Positions 47,440 through 59,600 of a DNA stretch of 64,000 nucleotides are shown here, one piece after another. The translations under genes and the position numbers were made by a program. This DNA is from Prochilodus magdalenae (taxonomy: Eukaryota; Chordata; Actinopteri; Characiformes; Prochilodontidae): positions 1 to 64,000 of the forward strand of contig JAMWET010000588.1 in assembly GCA_024036415.1 (NCBI GenBank), given 5' to 3'. The notes under the pieces were generated by a model. The model did not search any database. It was not told the origin of the DNA and worked only from the letters and a program-made list of their open reading frames with translations. Numbering within the stretch: the stretch's first letter is position 1; each line of letters starts with the position of its first letter.

Positions 47440-48560
47440 TCTCTCTTTCCAGGTCTTCATTGACCCATTCACGGCAACTTTGAGAGATAAAATGGTTGAA
47501 AGATAAAACATTTCTCTTTGATTCTTTTATCTTCTGAATAAAAGAGATATACACACTTCTGGAATGTTATTTAACACACTTCATCCTGATCCTTTATTTA
47601 TCCTGTGTTTTGTGTTCATCAGAAAAGATTCATCCCTTTGAAACTAACTGGCTTATGTTGTCACATGTCCAGCTCAAATAACTTATAACTCATTTGTATT
47701 CATAAACAATACAAAGACAGAGGTTTACACTGATTTTGTGTTTACTACTATAATAGTAATATTATGACTTCATGACCAACAATGACTTCATGACCATTTT
47801 TCATGATTATGTCAGCTCAGGTGAGGCAAATGCAACCGGCTAGTTATAACCTGGTCTGCAGTCAGACATTAAGGCATTAGTTTAATGTTTCAGAAGGCGT
47901 TGTGTTCCTTGTTCTCCTTTAGGGATGTCAGTTTTGTTTAGTGTTCCTGAACTGTACTTAGTTATTCATTTTTAAATATGTAAGTGATATTTAGGTGCAT
48001 GTATTTTGGTGTGCCTGTGGAAAATTTCTAGCAGTAATTTGAGCACACTGTAGAGTGTCGTTGTGATGGTGTGGTGGTTGCCACACTTCTTGTTATGAGA
48101 TGTTTTATTTTATGGGTTTCTTAAGGGTTGCAATGGCCTTTCTGCATCTACCTGTGGCCACTTTGTCTGATTTTCCTCTTTGCTGCAATTGTTTGCAGAT
48201 ACGTATTTGAGCCCTTGTGGGTACCTTCCTGTATAAAAGGTCACCAAGCCACCATCGTGAGGACATTCATGGCCCTCTCCCCTCTAACCTGACCTGGGAA
48301 AAACACCTGTCTAATAAACCTTTCTCTCAAAATTCTACAATTAAACAACGGAAACAAAGCACAGTAAAGAGAGGAGTAGAATCAAGAGTTCCAGGCAGGT
48401 GTTTTTCAAGGTCAGGTCAGATGGGAGAGGACCCTAAACATACTTACAACGGTGGCTTGATGACCTTTTATTCAGCGAGCCCCAAGTGACCCAGCACAGA
48501 CTAAATTGTCACAAACACATAGACAAGCAATTACTACTGCGGGTCGCAACACCCAGGAAG
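47440..48560. other. Intergenic DNA, nothing recognised
   Basis: Mostly unique DNA. The 48217-48489 frame has no recognised domain. Confidence 0.4.
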
Positions 48561-48589
48561 GGGCAGTTCTGCAGGCATATCTGCTGACC

Positions 48590-48720
48590 AGGGGGGAGTA
48601 CTTCAGTACAGTACTTTACTTTAGTATCATTGTTTTCTAATTTATTATTTTTACTCCACAACATTTAAAAGAGATATGTTTTATAAGACATACATCTTTT
48701 AAATACACTACATTTTACTG
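48590..48720. repeat. Dispersed repeat fragment (TACTTTACTTTAGTATCA type)
   Basis: AGTACTTTACTTTAGTATCA, TTTATTATTTTTACTCCACA and ACATTTAAAAG are in the order of a fish repeat that I recall as common. The limits are approximate. Confidence 0.4.
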
Positions 48721-48869
48721 ACACGTCTTATTCTTGTTACTTTGAAGCAACCTTAGATAGTAGCATTTAAACTTGCTTAATCCCAGTAAACATTGTAAAC
48801 TGTGCTTGTTGTTTGTGCAACAAGTCATTGTCTCTCATACACTCACATGGGGGTTCATGTTTTTGCAAG

Positions 48870-50044
48870 TGTAGCCCGGTTGTAAAGTTTTATTTTAAGT
48901 CTAAGTGTTAATGTTTAAATTCTTGCATTTGTATATTGTTTTTGTGAGGAATATTTAGTTTTATCTGTCAATTATAGGTAGAAATCTCTCATTTCACCAC
49001 ATGGAACCTGATTATACCATAAATAGGTTAATCAATATGTCAGTCAATCACTCCTCAATTTCTGTCGGTTGGGGGAGGGGGAGTCAGGAGCAGGAGTGGG
49101 GTGCAGAGTTAGTCGACAGGTGAGGGAGATGAGAGAAAGAGAAATCGAAAAACAGAAACAGCTAGCCAGAGACAACAGGGAGAGGGGCTACAAATAAATG
49201 CTTGGTGAAGGTGAAGAGAGTTCGGGTGCATATTGTTGATGCACCCGAACATCAACATCAGAAATTCAGTTTGTGGTAGCTGTTAACTGGTTGTAGCCGT
49301 TTAACGGTTGTAGCTCTCCGGCTAATGCGAGTCGGTGGCAGTTTGAACCCTGCACTCGAAAGTGTTGGCGCTCATGACGTAGTGCTCCTCAGGATCCCGA
49401 TATTTTGGGGGACAAATCACAAACACCGCAATAACGAAGGCAGTGGAAACCCAGGAGGACCCACAGCGGCTGTTTGTGAGAAAACCCCAGAACTCTTTCC
49501 ACTTTATCGTCCGAGTCAATTTCCTTTGGCTCATCTGAGTAGAAGGGGCTAACTGCTTAGCCACATCGCACCCAACATCGTACAGACCTGCCACTGTTGG
49601 TTGTATAGTGTGTGTGTGTGTGTTGGGGGCCCAGGTTCATTATTTGTGGAAGAGTGTAAATGGTTTGAAGGGAAGTTAATGTCATGTTGTAATTTAACTG
49701 CTGTTGACTAGCTGGAGTTCTGAATGTTCATATTAATGTTTTGGTTCCCTTCGCTATTTTGGGAAAATGTTTACTAAAAGATTTCTAGAAATTCCTGTAT
49801 ATTATGTAATTTGGGAGGTCAAGCATTTTATAGTGTAATTGAGGAGTAATTATCTAGATGTAATTATCTAAAGTATGTTTACTGTTTGTTTATTTATTTT
49901 GTATTAACAAAATTAATTTATTTGGTTTTTGTTTTGGTTTATTTGACATCCATCTAATATTTTGTGGCTAAAAAAGAAAAGTGAATAACAACCGCAGGTT
50001 GGTTTTAATTTCTGTGTCTGGTCTTCTAGGGAAAGGGTGCTACA
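48870..50044. mobile_element. Probable solo LTR
   Basis: This 1,175-bp segment starts TGTAGC and ends GCTACA, the short inverted TG...CA ends of an LTR. It is flanked on both sides by CAAG (48866-48869 and 50045-50048), fitting a 4-bp target-site duplication. No gag or pol coding is present and no second LTR copy is visible, so a recombined solo LTR is the simplest reading. An 1.2-kb non-autonomous element with short inverted ends is the alternative. Strand is undecided. A 12-bp perfect hairpin lies inside at 49220-49250. Confidence 0.6.
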
Positions 50045-50735
50045 CAAGTATGTCTGTCACCCTATATCATACTCATCACTGGTCTTTGGACGAGTGCATT
50101 AAATCATCATAATCAGTTTTCTCCAGAAATTAATTATTTAAGCGGTAATGTAAACAGTATACTCTGGTCTCTCAGGTTAGACTAAGGCTGATCTGATAAA
50201 GATAGCTGGAATTTAGCACAGTGCATGTGTACCCTTACTCTGATTTCTTTCTGATTTCTCAGTCGGTGCAAAACAGATAGAGATACTGGAAATGAGCAAA
50301 CAAATCAGGAAGCAGCATTTGACACAGCAGCAAAACACTTTTGGTGAAACTCTGAAATATTCTTAGGCTTTATGTTGCATTACATAATATCTTCTGTGAG
50401 TTTCCCCACTGACCAGAATGCAATTTCTACAGTTATTCGATTATTGAGTGCATGCAAACACACTAAATCTGTAGTACCAGCTGATACGCAAATAGATCTG
50501 CTTATAGAATGCTGATTATAACTGTGTTCTGCACCCTTTGTAGACCTAGCCATGCATACTGGCCTCGGGGTGATTTGTTATGCCAGTGTACCTTTTAAAG
50601 TGTTATGGAACCATTTGGATCCTAATTACTTGCCCTGTGATAATAAAAAAAGGCTCTGTATAAACATTATGGAGTCTTGGACATACATGATAGTCAGTAA
50701 ACCTTACAGTCACTTTTAAGCCTCTGCAAAGTGCC
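50045..50735. other. Intergenic DNA, nothing recognised
   Basis: Unique sequence without exon-like frames or clear repeats. Confidence 0.4.
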
Positions 50736-50739
50736 ATAT

Positions 50740-50955
50740 TGCTTTAAACAGTGAGAGTAAGCATGCGGTTTTCTGCTTTCTATGTTATTTCATGAGCACC
50801 TGGGAGTTATTGCTGTTTTCCTCAATCCCTGTCTGTCAGCCTCTAAAAATAAAACGTCTATTACAGCACTGAGAGCTGCAGCAATTGAGAGGGTTTGTGT
50901 GAGCATTTTGAAAATTGCTGCCTTTTATAAAGCTTATTCCAGCTGATAATGTGGT
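50740..50955. other. Candidate conserved non-coding element
   Basis: A repeat-poor block with CTAAAAATAA (50843-50852), a perfect MEF2-type consensus, followed by a dense mixed sequence through GCAGCAATTGAGAGGG. No coding evidence. The call rests on composition and motif only. Confidence 0.25.
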
Positions 50956-51179
50956 GTGTGTATTGTCTGTATGTGTGTGTGTATCTGTACGTGTGTGTTT
51001 GTGCATGCTGTCACGTATTTGTTCACCTCTAGAAAATAAATGTTTTTCCTGTGGCCTGGATTATTCTGACCTAAGGCAGTATGAGGGTATGGTGCAGAGG
51101 AACTTACAGATGACTGAAATTTCTGTGAGCTGACACCAGAACAGGAGCAAGGGTTCAAACTGTGGAATATTCCTCTCTC

Positions 51180-52560
51180 TTTCTCTTTCTATATCCCTCT
51201 TCATCTCTTACAGCAGTTCTTCGTCTTAGCTTAGGGATCCACAGGTCTAATTCTGGTAGTCTTTCAGCACTCAGATTCAGCTACTGAAGACCCTTGTGTG
51301 TGGCTCCAGAATTGGAACTCAGAGTCAGTAGGTCACCATGAGCTGACTTAGGAACCCTTACCTTAGGTCATGCTCATCTGGGTTAAATGTTTAATTTGGC
51401 ATTGGGTGAAGTAAATGAATGCAGGACTTCCACCAATTCAGGTCATGTAATATGTTATATTTTAAAGCAGTGGAGCTCTGCTGGGCAGGCTCTTGATGAA
51501 GGCAGGTCAGCTTTGTTTTCTGTTGCTGGGCTGATCTTCTGATGTTGAAAGGGTGACTTTTTAATTTTTTTTAATCAAACCACAATAATTCCTCTCATTC
51601 CCCTCTACAACAATAACATAATGATGATGTTGAGTCGATGTCAACTAATTGCTGATGACGTCATGAATAAAACCACAGATTAGTAGACTGTGAGGTGCTC
51701 TGTCCAATGTGCCCTGGGTCACTTTGCTAGTCTTCCGGGAGCCAGGCATTATGCAAATTTGTATCAGATGGGAAATTTAGCATAACAGTGCAAATACCAG
51801 TGAAAATACAAGTAACTGACTGTAAACCAAGCTTTGCAGGGTTCAATGGCTTTATGCTCAGTCTCCAACTGCACATGGGTTTTTAGGTTGTCTGTGGGAA
51901 ACCGGAGATTACAATATTTGGAGAGTTCAACATCTGATCTTTCAATTACTGTAGATGAGCCAAAGCCAAGCTTCAACATTTAGTCTCAGAATCATATGAT
52001 CAGTAGTCAACATGCTGACTAGTCAGTGCATCCGTAAAGTTTTTTTCCCCAAATCACTCTTTTCAGTTTGGAACCCCAACAATTATGTACACATCAAACT
52101 ATTGTAATTTGGCTAGAATCGTGTGATGTATTTCTCTGATCTACAGAAAGTGTTGAGTGTTTTAAGGTGGATGGGGTGCATTGCATTGCAAGTCAAAAAA
52201 TGTATAAACAAAACTTAAAATTGGAAAACGTCCTGCTACATGATGGGCACAGAGCTTGCTGTGCTCTCGAAAGTGACATAAAATGGTTGTACTGTAATTA
52301 AGCCTGATGACAGCCCTCATCAAATAAAATTATGAAGCCAAGAGTGATGCAAATTGAACACTGCCAGTGCAACCACTGCTGTCCTATGTATGAGATAAGA
52401 TGAGTAAGAGTATACATACTGTAAGGAGCTTTTTCCTGAAACTGACACTTTATTTTAGTGGGCTGCTCATTTTGAATATGTGTAAAGCAGAAAGCAGAAC
52501 CTTCCCTGATATCTATGTTACTGACCAGGTTAAGGCTTTATCATTTAAGTCTATATGAGC
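51180..52560. other. Intergenic DNA, nothing recognised
   Basis: Unique AT-rich sequence. No gene, RNA or defined repeat is supported. Confidence 0.4.
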
Positions 52561-52562
52561 TG

Positions 52563-53000
52563 AAGGCAACGCAAGGATTTATTACGAATTAGCAGTGCAG
52601 CTAAATAGGAGAATCCAAGCAAGCATACCAAAAGAGAAAGGCTAAGTCATGAAACCAAATGGACAGGCAGGAGTCAAAAGCGAAAAGACAATCAGAAGGG
52701 CAAACAAAACCAAAAGGCAAAGGACACAAGAGTAATCGAACAAACAAGGTCAGAATCAGAATAACAGTCAGGATTAGCAAGGGAGAAGGCTCAGTAAGCT
52801 CACTAAGTGGCAGTACTTTGCAACGTGTGAGTTAATCCAAACAGGCTAGATGGGTGACAGGTGTGTGAAATCAGAACCCTGGAGACCTCAATCGAAAAAA
52901 CGGGGTGTGATTGGGTGAAAAAGGACACGTGATGATGATATCATCAGGTGGTACATTTTGGGAGCTGGAGTTTGGGAGATCAGAGGTGGAGGGGACATGC
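52563..53000. repeat. A-rich dispersed repeat, similar in type to 7187-7858
   Basis: This begins GGCAACGCAAGGATTTATTA, like GGATGTAAGCGCAAGTATTTAATA at 7207. It continues as A/G-rich sequence with ACAAAACCAAAAGGCAAAGG and GGTGACAGGTGTGTGAAATC, and ends near AGCGTGACAG. The overall plan matches the earlier element: GCAAG..TTTATT start, A-rich body, GACAGGTG, CGTGACA end. The sequences differ enough to be separate subfamilies. Confidence 0.5.
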
Positions 53001-53399
53001 AAAAGCGTGACAGCCTCGAATACCAACAAAGTCAGAAAAGGTAAAAGCAGGGAATACCAAATATGTAACTGACAGAATATGTACTGAAGGGCATAGAGCA
53101 AGTTCAGCAGAGACAGGGTTACTGACTAAGTGCCAGCTAACAAATGGTACGGCAGTTTCTCATTTTACAAATGCTTTCTCCATTATGGTATAGATGCTCA
53201 AGGTAGTTTTAAACTATGTGCACATAAAAATATGACATTTACAATGGATAGCCAAATAAGGGATATATATCCATGTAAATACAGTATGTAGGAAGTAATG
53301 CATTTGTAACAGTGAAAAACAGTGTTAGTGCCTATTTTACAACAATAATTACTGTATATTCATAATATCTGTGTCGTATGATTTGCCTCCACTGCGTGA

Positions 53400-53645
53400 T
53401 TGACACCACAAACAGATGTCCACCTCTGTCAGTCACCAGAGCAGGTCAGGCATGCAGTTAAAGTTGCCATTGCAATATATCTCAGTTATCTGGCTCTGTC
53501 CTGCTCTGTGAGAAGGGCCCTGGTCACAGATAAAGTTTATTTATGTTATTTTATTATTAATTACACACTAATGGGCCAATCTGCCTCATTTTTACATATG
53601 CAGTGGGCTGCCCCAGTCTTTGAGCAGACTTTATCCTCGTGATCT
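53400..53645. other. Candidate conserved non-coding element
   Basis: A repeat-poor segment with TTATTATTAATTACACACTAATGGGCC and CTTTATC/GATAAAG blocks. The 80-codon + frame (53400-53642) has no known domain. Confidence 0.2.
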
Positions 53646-53970
53646 GAGGTCTCCCCTGGACCTAGTAATCAGACATCCCTGGGCACTGGATCCTCTGGTC
53701 CAGTCGTTAATCTACCCCATGGAAACTGAGTAGATCAGCAGGATCTGGAATGAGTACCCATGCTCTAGAAACCCTGGATGTCTATCAACTTGTCATAGAG
53801 GTGTTGGTGTACAGTAAATCCACCAAACCACTGTTCTCTTAGTGTTTACGTATGACTTTTTGGGTAAAAAAAGCACTGATGAGTCATCACAGAGGAACAA
53901 CGCCTACCCCATCATCTGTGGCGCTTCACCCTCAGTCTTCTCACAGTGCCCTCTCTGCTATTCTTACCAT

Positions 53971-54017
53971 AGAGAGAGAGAAAGAGTGAGAGAGAGAAAG
54001 AGAGAAAGAGAGAGAGA
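53971..54017. repeat. (GA)n microsatellite
   Basis: An interrupted GA/GAAA run of about 45 bp. Confidence 0.92.
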
Positions 54018-54059
54018 CCATTTTCTAACAACATATAGGAGACCACCAATATAACAAGA

Positions 54060-55600
54060 TATTGTAATATGAATAAAATCTTCCCTCGGTTCTTTCTTTC
54101 TATCTATGTCTTTCTTTCCATGTCTTTCTTTGTTGATGTCTTAGAATAATAATCGTGTGACTTATTTCTTATTATTTCTTCTTTGTGTTACTTTTTTCCT
54201 TTCTGTTAATTACAGAATAATTACAGATTAATAAATACAGTAATCATGTACACATGTACTGCTGCTTTACATGCACTGATGCTTTAAAGCTGCTGCTTTA
54301 CATGTGCTACTTCCCTCCACCAGCTGTACACTGAAGGATTAATTGAGTGTTCATGCTGCCAGTATAACTGCCAATATATAAATAAAGCTCACATTTTTTT
54401 ATACTAATACACAAATCTGATGTTTTCAAAACCTTTTCACCAAAACCCAGAAAGAAAACTCCTTTGTTGAGTTTCAGCAGTATTCAGCTGATGCACATAT
54501 AATGCAAAATCTTATTTTTCATAAGTACATTTTTTTCCTGTAAGTGGACGTCTAATTAGAACTCGTGAAGTCATGCAGGAAGTTTTAATACACAAATTCC
54601 AGTCACTACAGTGAAGTATAAGTAACAGACTGTTGTCATGGTTTACCTGCTAATTAGCTTAATTGTTCACACACATATATAGAGATGCAAACAAACAATA
54701 AGAAAACCGTAAAGCAAATACAAAACATGAAAAACAGAATTCTGGTATTTTCAGTCTAGTAATCATCAACCATGTTGTTGTCCATGTGAGAATGAGAGAA
54801 ACTAGAAAAGGGATTCATATAAATCTGAGCTGTTTTGAACATCAGGATGATCAGAGAGGAAAACAGGCCATTCAAGTCGCTGTTTTTCCATCTGTTTGGT
54901 TCTTGTGTGCATTTCATTCACTGTGTCACATCTGCATTTTATAAAAGAGAATATTTTGTAAAAGCTAAATATCTTCTACAAGATCAGAAGACACTGCAGA
55001 CATGGTCCCACACTGCCTGATCAGGGTAGACATTACCTGTGACGTGCAGGTGTAATCCGCTTCTCCATCTAGTACACAGATTGAACACAAAGGCACAATA
55101 AAACCATGTTATTTTCTTTCTGTCTGATTTTGTGTGGGATGGCCAATTTACCTTTGCCCTAAAAGTATTTGCATTTCCATAATATAAAGGAGGAATGTAT
55201 ATTTTCTGTCCTTATTCCTTTAGTGCTTTTTTCTATTTACTCTTTTATGTCATTGTTATGACTTCATATGCACCTTTAATGCAGTGGTTTTCCTCTGATT
55301 ACAGCATAATCGGTAGTCTGTTGTTTGTTGTGAAATCTGTGAAATCTGTTGTTAGACAGAGATCTATCTTATTGGATTTATTTGAATTTTAAGGAGTTTT
55401 AAGTGGATTTTTAAGTGAAACTTTAAAAAAAAAGTTCTTGTGAGAATTAGTTTTTTAAGATTTTAAAGAGAAAGAAAAGTTCATATTAGCAATTAAAAAA
55501 AAAGACAAAAAACAATACTTTATAATATAGTATATAGTAAATATATATGTGGTATAGGTTTGTGTTAGCATGAGCAGTTTTGTTAGTATGAACTAGTAAA
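54060..55600. other. Intergenic AT-rich DNA, nothing recognised
   Basis: A TTTCTTTC-rich stretch (54090-54190) and AT-rich runs near 55425-55545. No gene is supported. Confidence 0.45.
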
Positions 55601-55607
55601 ACAGGTA

Positions 55608-56142
55608 CAGGGGTTGGACAATGAAACTGAAACACCTGTCATTTTAGTGTGGGAGGTCTCATGGCTAAATTGGACCAGCCTGGTGGCCAATCTTCATTAA
55701 TTGCACATTGCACCAGTAAGAGCAGAGTGTGAAGGTTCAGTTAGCAGGTAAGAGCACAGTTCTGCTCAAAATACTGCAATGCACACAACATTATGGGTGA
55801 CATACCAGAGTTCAAAAGACAACAACAAATTGTTGGTGCACGTCTTGCTGGCGCATCTGTGACCAAGACAGCAAGTCTTTGTGATGTATCAAGAGCCACG
55901 GTATCCAGGGTAATGTCAGCATACCACCAAGAAGGACGAACCTCCACCAGCATCACGTAGTGACCTGGCCACTGTCCTGCAAGAAGAATGGCTTAAAATC
56001 CCTCTGACCACTGTGCAGGACTTGTATATGTCATTCCCAAGACGAACTGACGCTGTATTGGCCGCAAAAGGAGGCCCTACACCATACTAATAAATGATTG
56101 TGGTCTAAAACCAGGTGTTTCAGTTTCATTGTCCAACCCCTG
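55608..56142 (+). mobile_element. Internally deleted Tc1-like transposon with intact ends
   Basis: A 535-bp element whose first 31 bp (55608-55638) are the exact reverse complement of its last 31 bp (56112-56142). It is flanked on both sides by TA (55606-55607 and 56143-56144), the target duplication of Tc1/mariner elements. It keeps the start and end of the transposase gene but lacks the catalytic middle. Identical terminal repeats mean it could have been mobilised in trans, and they point to relatively recent activity. Confidence 0.92.
55793..56090 (+). pseudogene. Deleted Tc1-like transposase (N- and C-terminal pieces only)
   Basis: From the ATG at 55793 the frame reads about 50 residues of a Tc1-type helix-turn-helix: IPEFKRQQQIVGARLAGASV followed by SLCDVSRATVSRVMSAYHQ, with the S-R-x-T-V-S-R recognition helix. 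It then runs into a TAG. In the +1 frame, from about 55940, the C-terminus follows: LATVLQEEWLKIPLTTVQDL, then YMSFPRRTDAVLAAKGGPTPY and a stop at 56088-56090. That is the usual Tc1 C-terminal end. The whole DDE catalytic core (about 230 residues in full-length relatives) is deleted, so the product cannot transpose. Confidence 0.88.
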
Positions 56143-56824
56143 TATGAACCCTAATGGTAGTGTTTAATACATATCACTATCTCTTTTTTCTTTGTAAAAG
56201 GTATATGTTTAACAACATGTGGGAAAACTCTTGTAATGAAGAGCATCCTCCTATTGAATTGCTAGTAAGTAATGGCAGAATCACAAGCTGTAATAAAACA
56301 TTTCTTTATAAGCAATATCAGTACATTGCCTGACAACCTACACAATGTTTGCCCAAACTGCACAGGGAGAGGCTGCAGATCAGAGAAAGAGAGGTCATCA
56401 CTGGCAGGGCAGGGCTTTTACAGTGCAGGTGTGAGAGCAGGCTGGCCTGGAGCTGGACTCTCTGATGTACAGCTTTGATGTGCGGTCCACAGGTGTGCTC
56501 AAAGCTGCTTACTAGAGTAGACCTACTTAGCGTCGATTAGCACCTGTGTGTATGATGCAGTGAGAGCAAGAAGGCTGGTTGGAGGAGAGGGCTGGTAATG
56601 GAAGGAAATCTAACATAAAGTGAAGCATCTTTTGTGCATGTTTTTATTATGTACAGATTATACTGAAAGCCAATAGTGGCTTATTCATTATTGTTACTTG
56701 TTTCAGACCATTATCATTCAGGTCAGAGTTCAACTGTCAACTGGAGAAAAACACCTCTACAATAATGCTAATGTCTGCTAAAGGTCTGCTAAGAGCTAAG
56801 CTCAAGAACTGCTCTAATTTTCTT

Positions 56825-56945
56825 GTTCCACCTTAAATGGTGCATAACTTTTACATGCTGCTGCCTTAGGCGTTGTAATGATAACTCCGGCACATATATG
56901 AAGCTGGTGAATAGGAAGCTTACTTCAGCCATGTGTGTCTGACTT
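56825..56945 (+). mobile_element. TTCCACCTTAAATGG element, family B, copy 2
   Basis: TTCCACCTTAAATGGTGCAT at the left, then CTGCTGCCTTAGGCG, then GAAGCTGGTGAATAGGAAGC and CTTCAG. The blocks follow the order seen at 4125-4235. The second terminal repeat is not recognisable. Confidence 0.5.
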
Positions 56946-57027
56946 TTCTAGGCTGGGTTACATGACGCAAAGTGGGGTCAGTGCCAACTGTCTGTGGAAA
57001 AACTGCAGATGAGAGCTGGAACTGTGT

Positions 57028-57088
57028 ATATTATATTATATTATATTATATTATATTATATTATATTATATTATATTATATTATATTA
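57028..57088. repeat. (TATTA)n pentanucleotide microsatellite
   Basis: About 12 pure copies of a TATTA (ATATT) unit. Confidence 0.96.
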
Positions 57089-57474
57089 CTATAGCCTATA
57101 GTAGGACATTAGTACCTACTACAACCAAGCCAAGTTATTACAGTATTACACCAGTAAAATGAACATAAAATGTTTCCATGCTCCCATGGTGGTTTGATTT
57201 TGCTTGATGATAAATTACTACTCCTAGTATTGGCAGAATTGACTACCAATGGTATAGGGCTTATAATTGTTTGTATGCATTTTAATTTTTGATGTTCAGG
57301 ACACACTGCAATGTCGGCAAGTCATATGCATGCACACATACATGTATAAACACATGCACAGAGACATATGCCACAGTGGAGGCCACTCTCGGGGGGGAGA
57401 ATGGGAAATGGAGGGCATTTTGGAGTGTGTGGGGTCAGTGTGCTCAGTGGCCCGACACGCTGTGCTCCATCTGA

Positions 57475-57630
57475 TCTTAAGCAGCTGAACGAGCCTCATT
57501 CACCCTCCAGCATCAGCACCGTTAATTAGCCCACCGCTGCTTATTCCTCACACTCTCCTCGGCTGGACCTGGCGCACAGAGACGTGGCCTGGGTCATTGC
57601 GGCCAGGCGAGTCATTTGCATTCCATGTAA
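57475..57630. other. GC-rich island with homeodomain and octamer motifs
   Basis: A repeat-poor block with TTAATTAG (57522-57529), a homeodomain core, and ATTTGCAT (57614-57621), a perfect POU octamer, inside otherwise GC-rich sequence. No exon is supported. Of all the islands, this one has the clearest regulatory motif content. Confidence 0.35.
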
Positions 57631-57979
57631 GCTTGTGTATATGTGTGGGTGTGTGCACAGGCATTTTTTCACGTTAAAGTCCTCAGTCTTTTTTTAAAGC
57701 TTATAACTGCTCGTCTGCAGTCTGCAGTCAGTTCCCACAGCTCAGTCTGGCCAAGAAAATGAAACTGAGTCTCAGAAAGCACCTCAGCAGCTCATAACCA
57801 CTCTGCCATATTACAGTGGTGAGAGAACGAGAGACTGAATGTAATAAAGATCTCAGAGCTGTAGAGCTAAAGCACTTACATACAAGCTTGCACACACACA
57901 CAAACGCACAGAGTGACAGGTGTGTGTTACAGCAAATATCTTCAGGCTGGTTTGGACCTGCAAAACATAAGCAACGCAA

Positions 57980-58340
57980 GTGTTGGAATTAAATGTTCAT
58001 GGCGCTCCTGAGGGAACATTTGTATCAGTGAATGTGATATTTACTTACTTACGTGGAAGTGGAGAGACTAAAACAAAATGTCGTAGCTGTTGTAACAAAA
58101 CATTGTGTCTCTGAAATGATAGCCTTATAGCGGATAATAATGCGAACCATTATCAGTTTACAGGGAGTCAGTTTCTTATATTTTACTTACATCTTTAGCT
58201 GTTTAGATGACACACCAATCCAGCAACCCATAGCAAATCTGATCCCAAATCTTTCCCTCTTGGCCTTTTCCCCTTTTCTACATAGCTATAAGATCTTGTT
58301 TTGACTGCCAGGAATCCTGGCAACCAGTGACAACAATAAC
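57980..58340. other. Intergenic DNA, nothing recognised
   Basis: Unique sequence without gene or repeat signals. Confidence 0.4.
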
Positions 58341-58345
58341 ATTTT

Positions 58346-58370
58346 TTATTTCCGAATAATAATAATAATT

Positions 58371-58402
<32 letters not shown>

Positions 58403-58419
58403 AATAACAATAATAATAA

Positions 58420-58452
<33 letters not shown>

Positions 58453-58500
58453 CACTACTACTACTACTACTACTAATAATAATAATAATAATAATAATCA
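58346..58500. repeat. Compound trinucleotide microsatellite (AAT, AAC, ACT)
   Basis: Successive AAT, CAA, AAT, ACT (with one ACC) and AAT blocks over about 150 bp. Symmetric AAT blocks flank the CAA and ACT blocks. Confidence 0.96.
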
Positions 58501-59523
58501 TTGTCATCATAAAGCTAATGTAGACCAGATCTCTTGCAGGATGCTATTTTCCTAAAAATGTAATTTGCTTTTCTTTGTATAAACTCCTGGTTCTATATAG
58601 CACCAGCAGGGTTCCTGTATTCTTTTGTAACCAGCTAATGGTTAAAAGTGGCAGTGGCAAACTGGCTCAGAACATAAATAACTTTCTCACCCAATGTGAA
58701 GACCTGCTGGCATTTCCAACAGGTGCACAAAGGAATGGTTAGAGGATTTTGTACCAACAGAAATGCTTTAGGTTCATAAAGGTGATTTAGCAGTGCTCTC
58801 TAACAAACTTTCCATAGGGCAAATGAATGTGTGGGCTACAGTTCTCTCTGAAATCTTCACCACATGCAAACGCACACACATTCCAGTGTACAGATGATAA
58901 TAAACGCAGAGCCATATGGCATGTGCCAGTTCTCACCACACTTCTTTGAACATGGTGTATGGGAGTCCCAGAATAGCATTAATTTCATTGGGCTGAACGG
59001 AAGGGCCCTGTACAGCAATCACCTGCTCATTTCACTAATAGCCAATGGCGCTTCCTTTCAACAGCAGCCTTTGTGTTTATTAAAGCTTGATTATGAGGTT
59101 AGCTATATTGAGTCAGGGATGGGCATTCAGGGAGACGTGAGGAGGGATATGTGTGTGTGGATGTGTGTGTGTGCGTGCATGTGATGGATCCACCGCTCTG
59201 GTCCTGCGCACCTGTTTATGTGGGTAGGGGGCAGGGAGAGAGGGATGGAGTTTGTCTCAGCTCAGAAGAGTCTGTCGAAGTCAAGACACAGCACATTCAT
59301 CAGCAATCAGCTCCCTCTGTGCATACGTACTTCAGCAGCAGTTCCTTCAGTGACATATAGAGCGATACAGGGGACGGCGTCCAGCATTTTTAACCTAAAT
59401 TCAGTCAGCAGCGGTAGAATACCATTGATTACCACAGACAATAATTGCAACACTGAGAACTCATTTACCCAAAACACACTTACAACATAAACCATTGTGT
59501 AGTTGATAAATTCCACTGTGAGC

Positions 59524-59600
59524 TAGGGATGCACTGATGTGGCATTTCTGGGCCGATGCTGATATCCGATATTATTCATGTATACCGCGACTTCTGATAC
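59524..59600. mobile_element. hAT-like element end (AGGGATGCACTGAT)
   Basis: AGGGATGCACTGATGTGGCA, then GGGCCGATGCTGATATCCGATA, resembles one end of a non-autonomous hAT-type fish element (typical CAGGGATGCACCGAT start, from memory). The opposite end was not located, so the extent is unknown. Confidence 0.4.
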
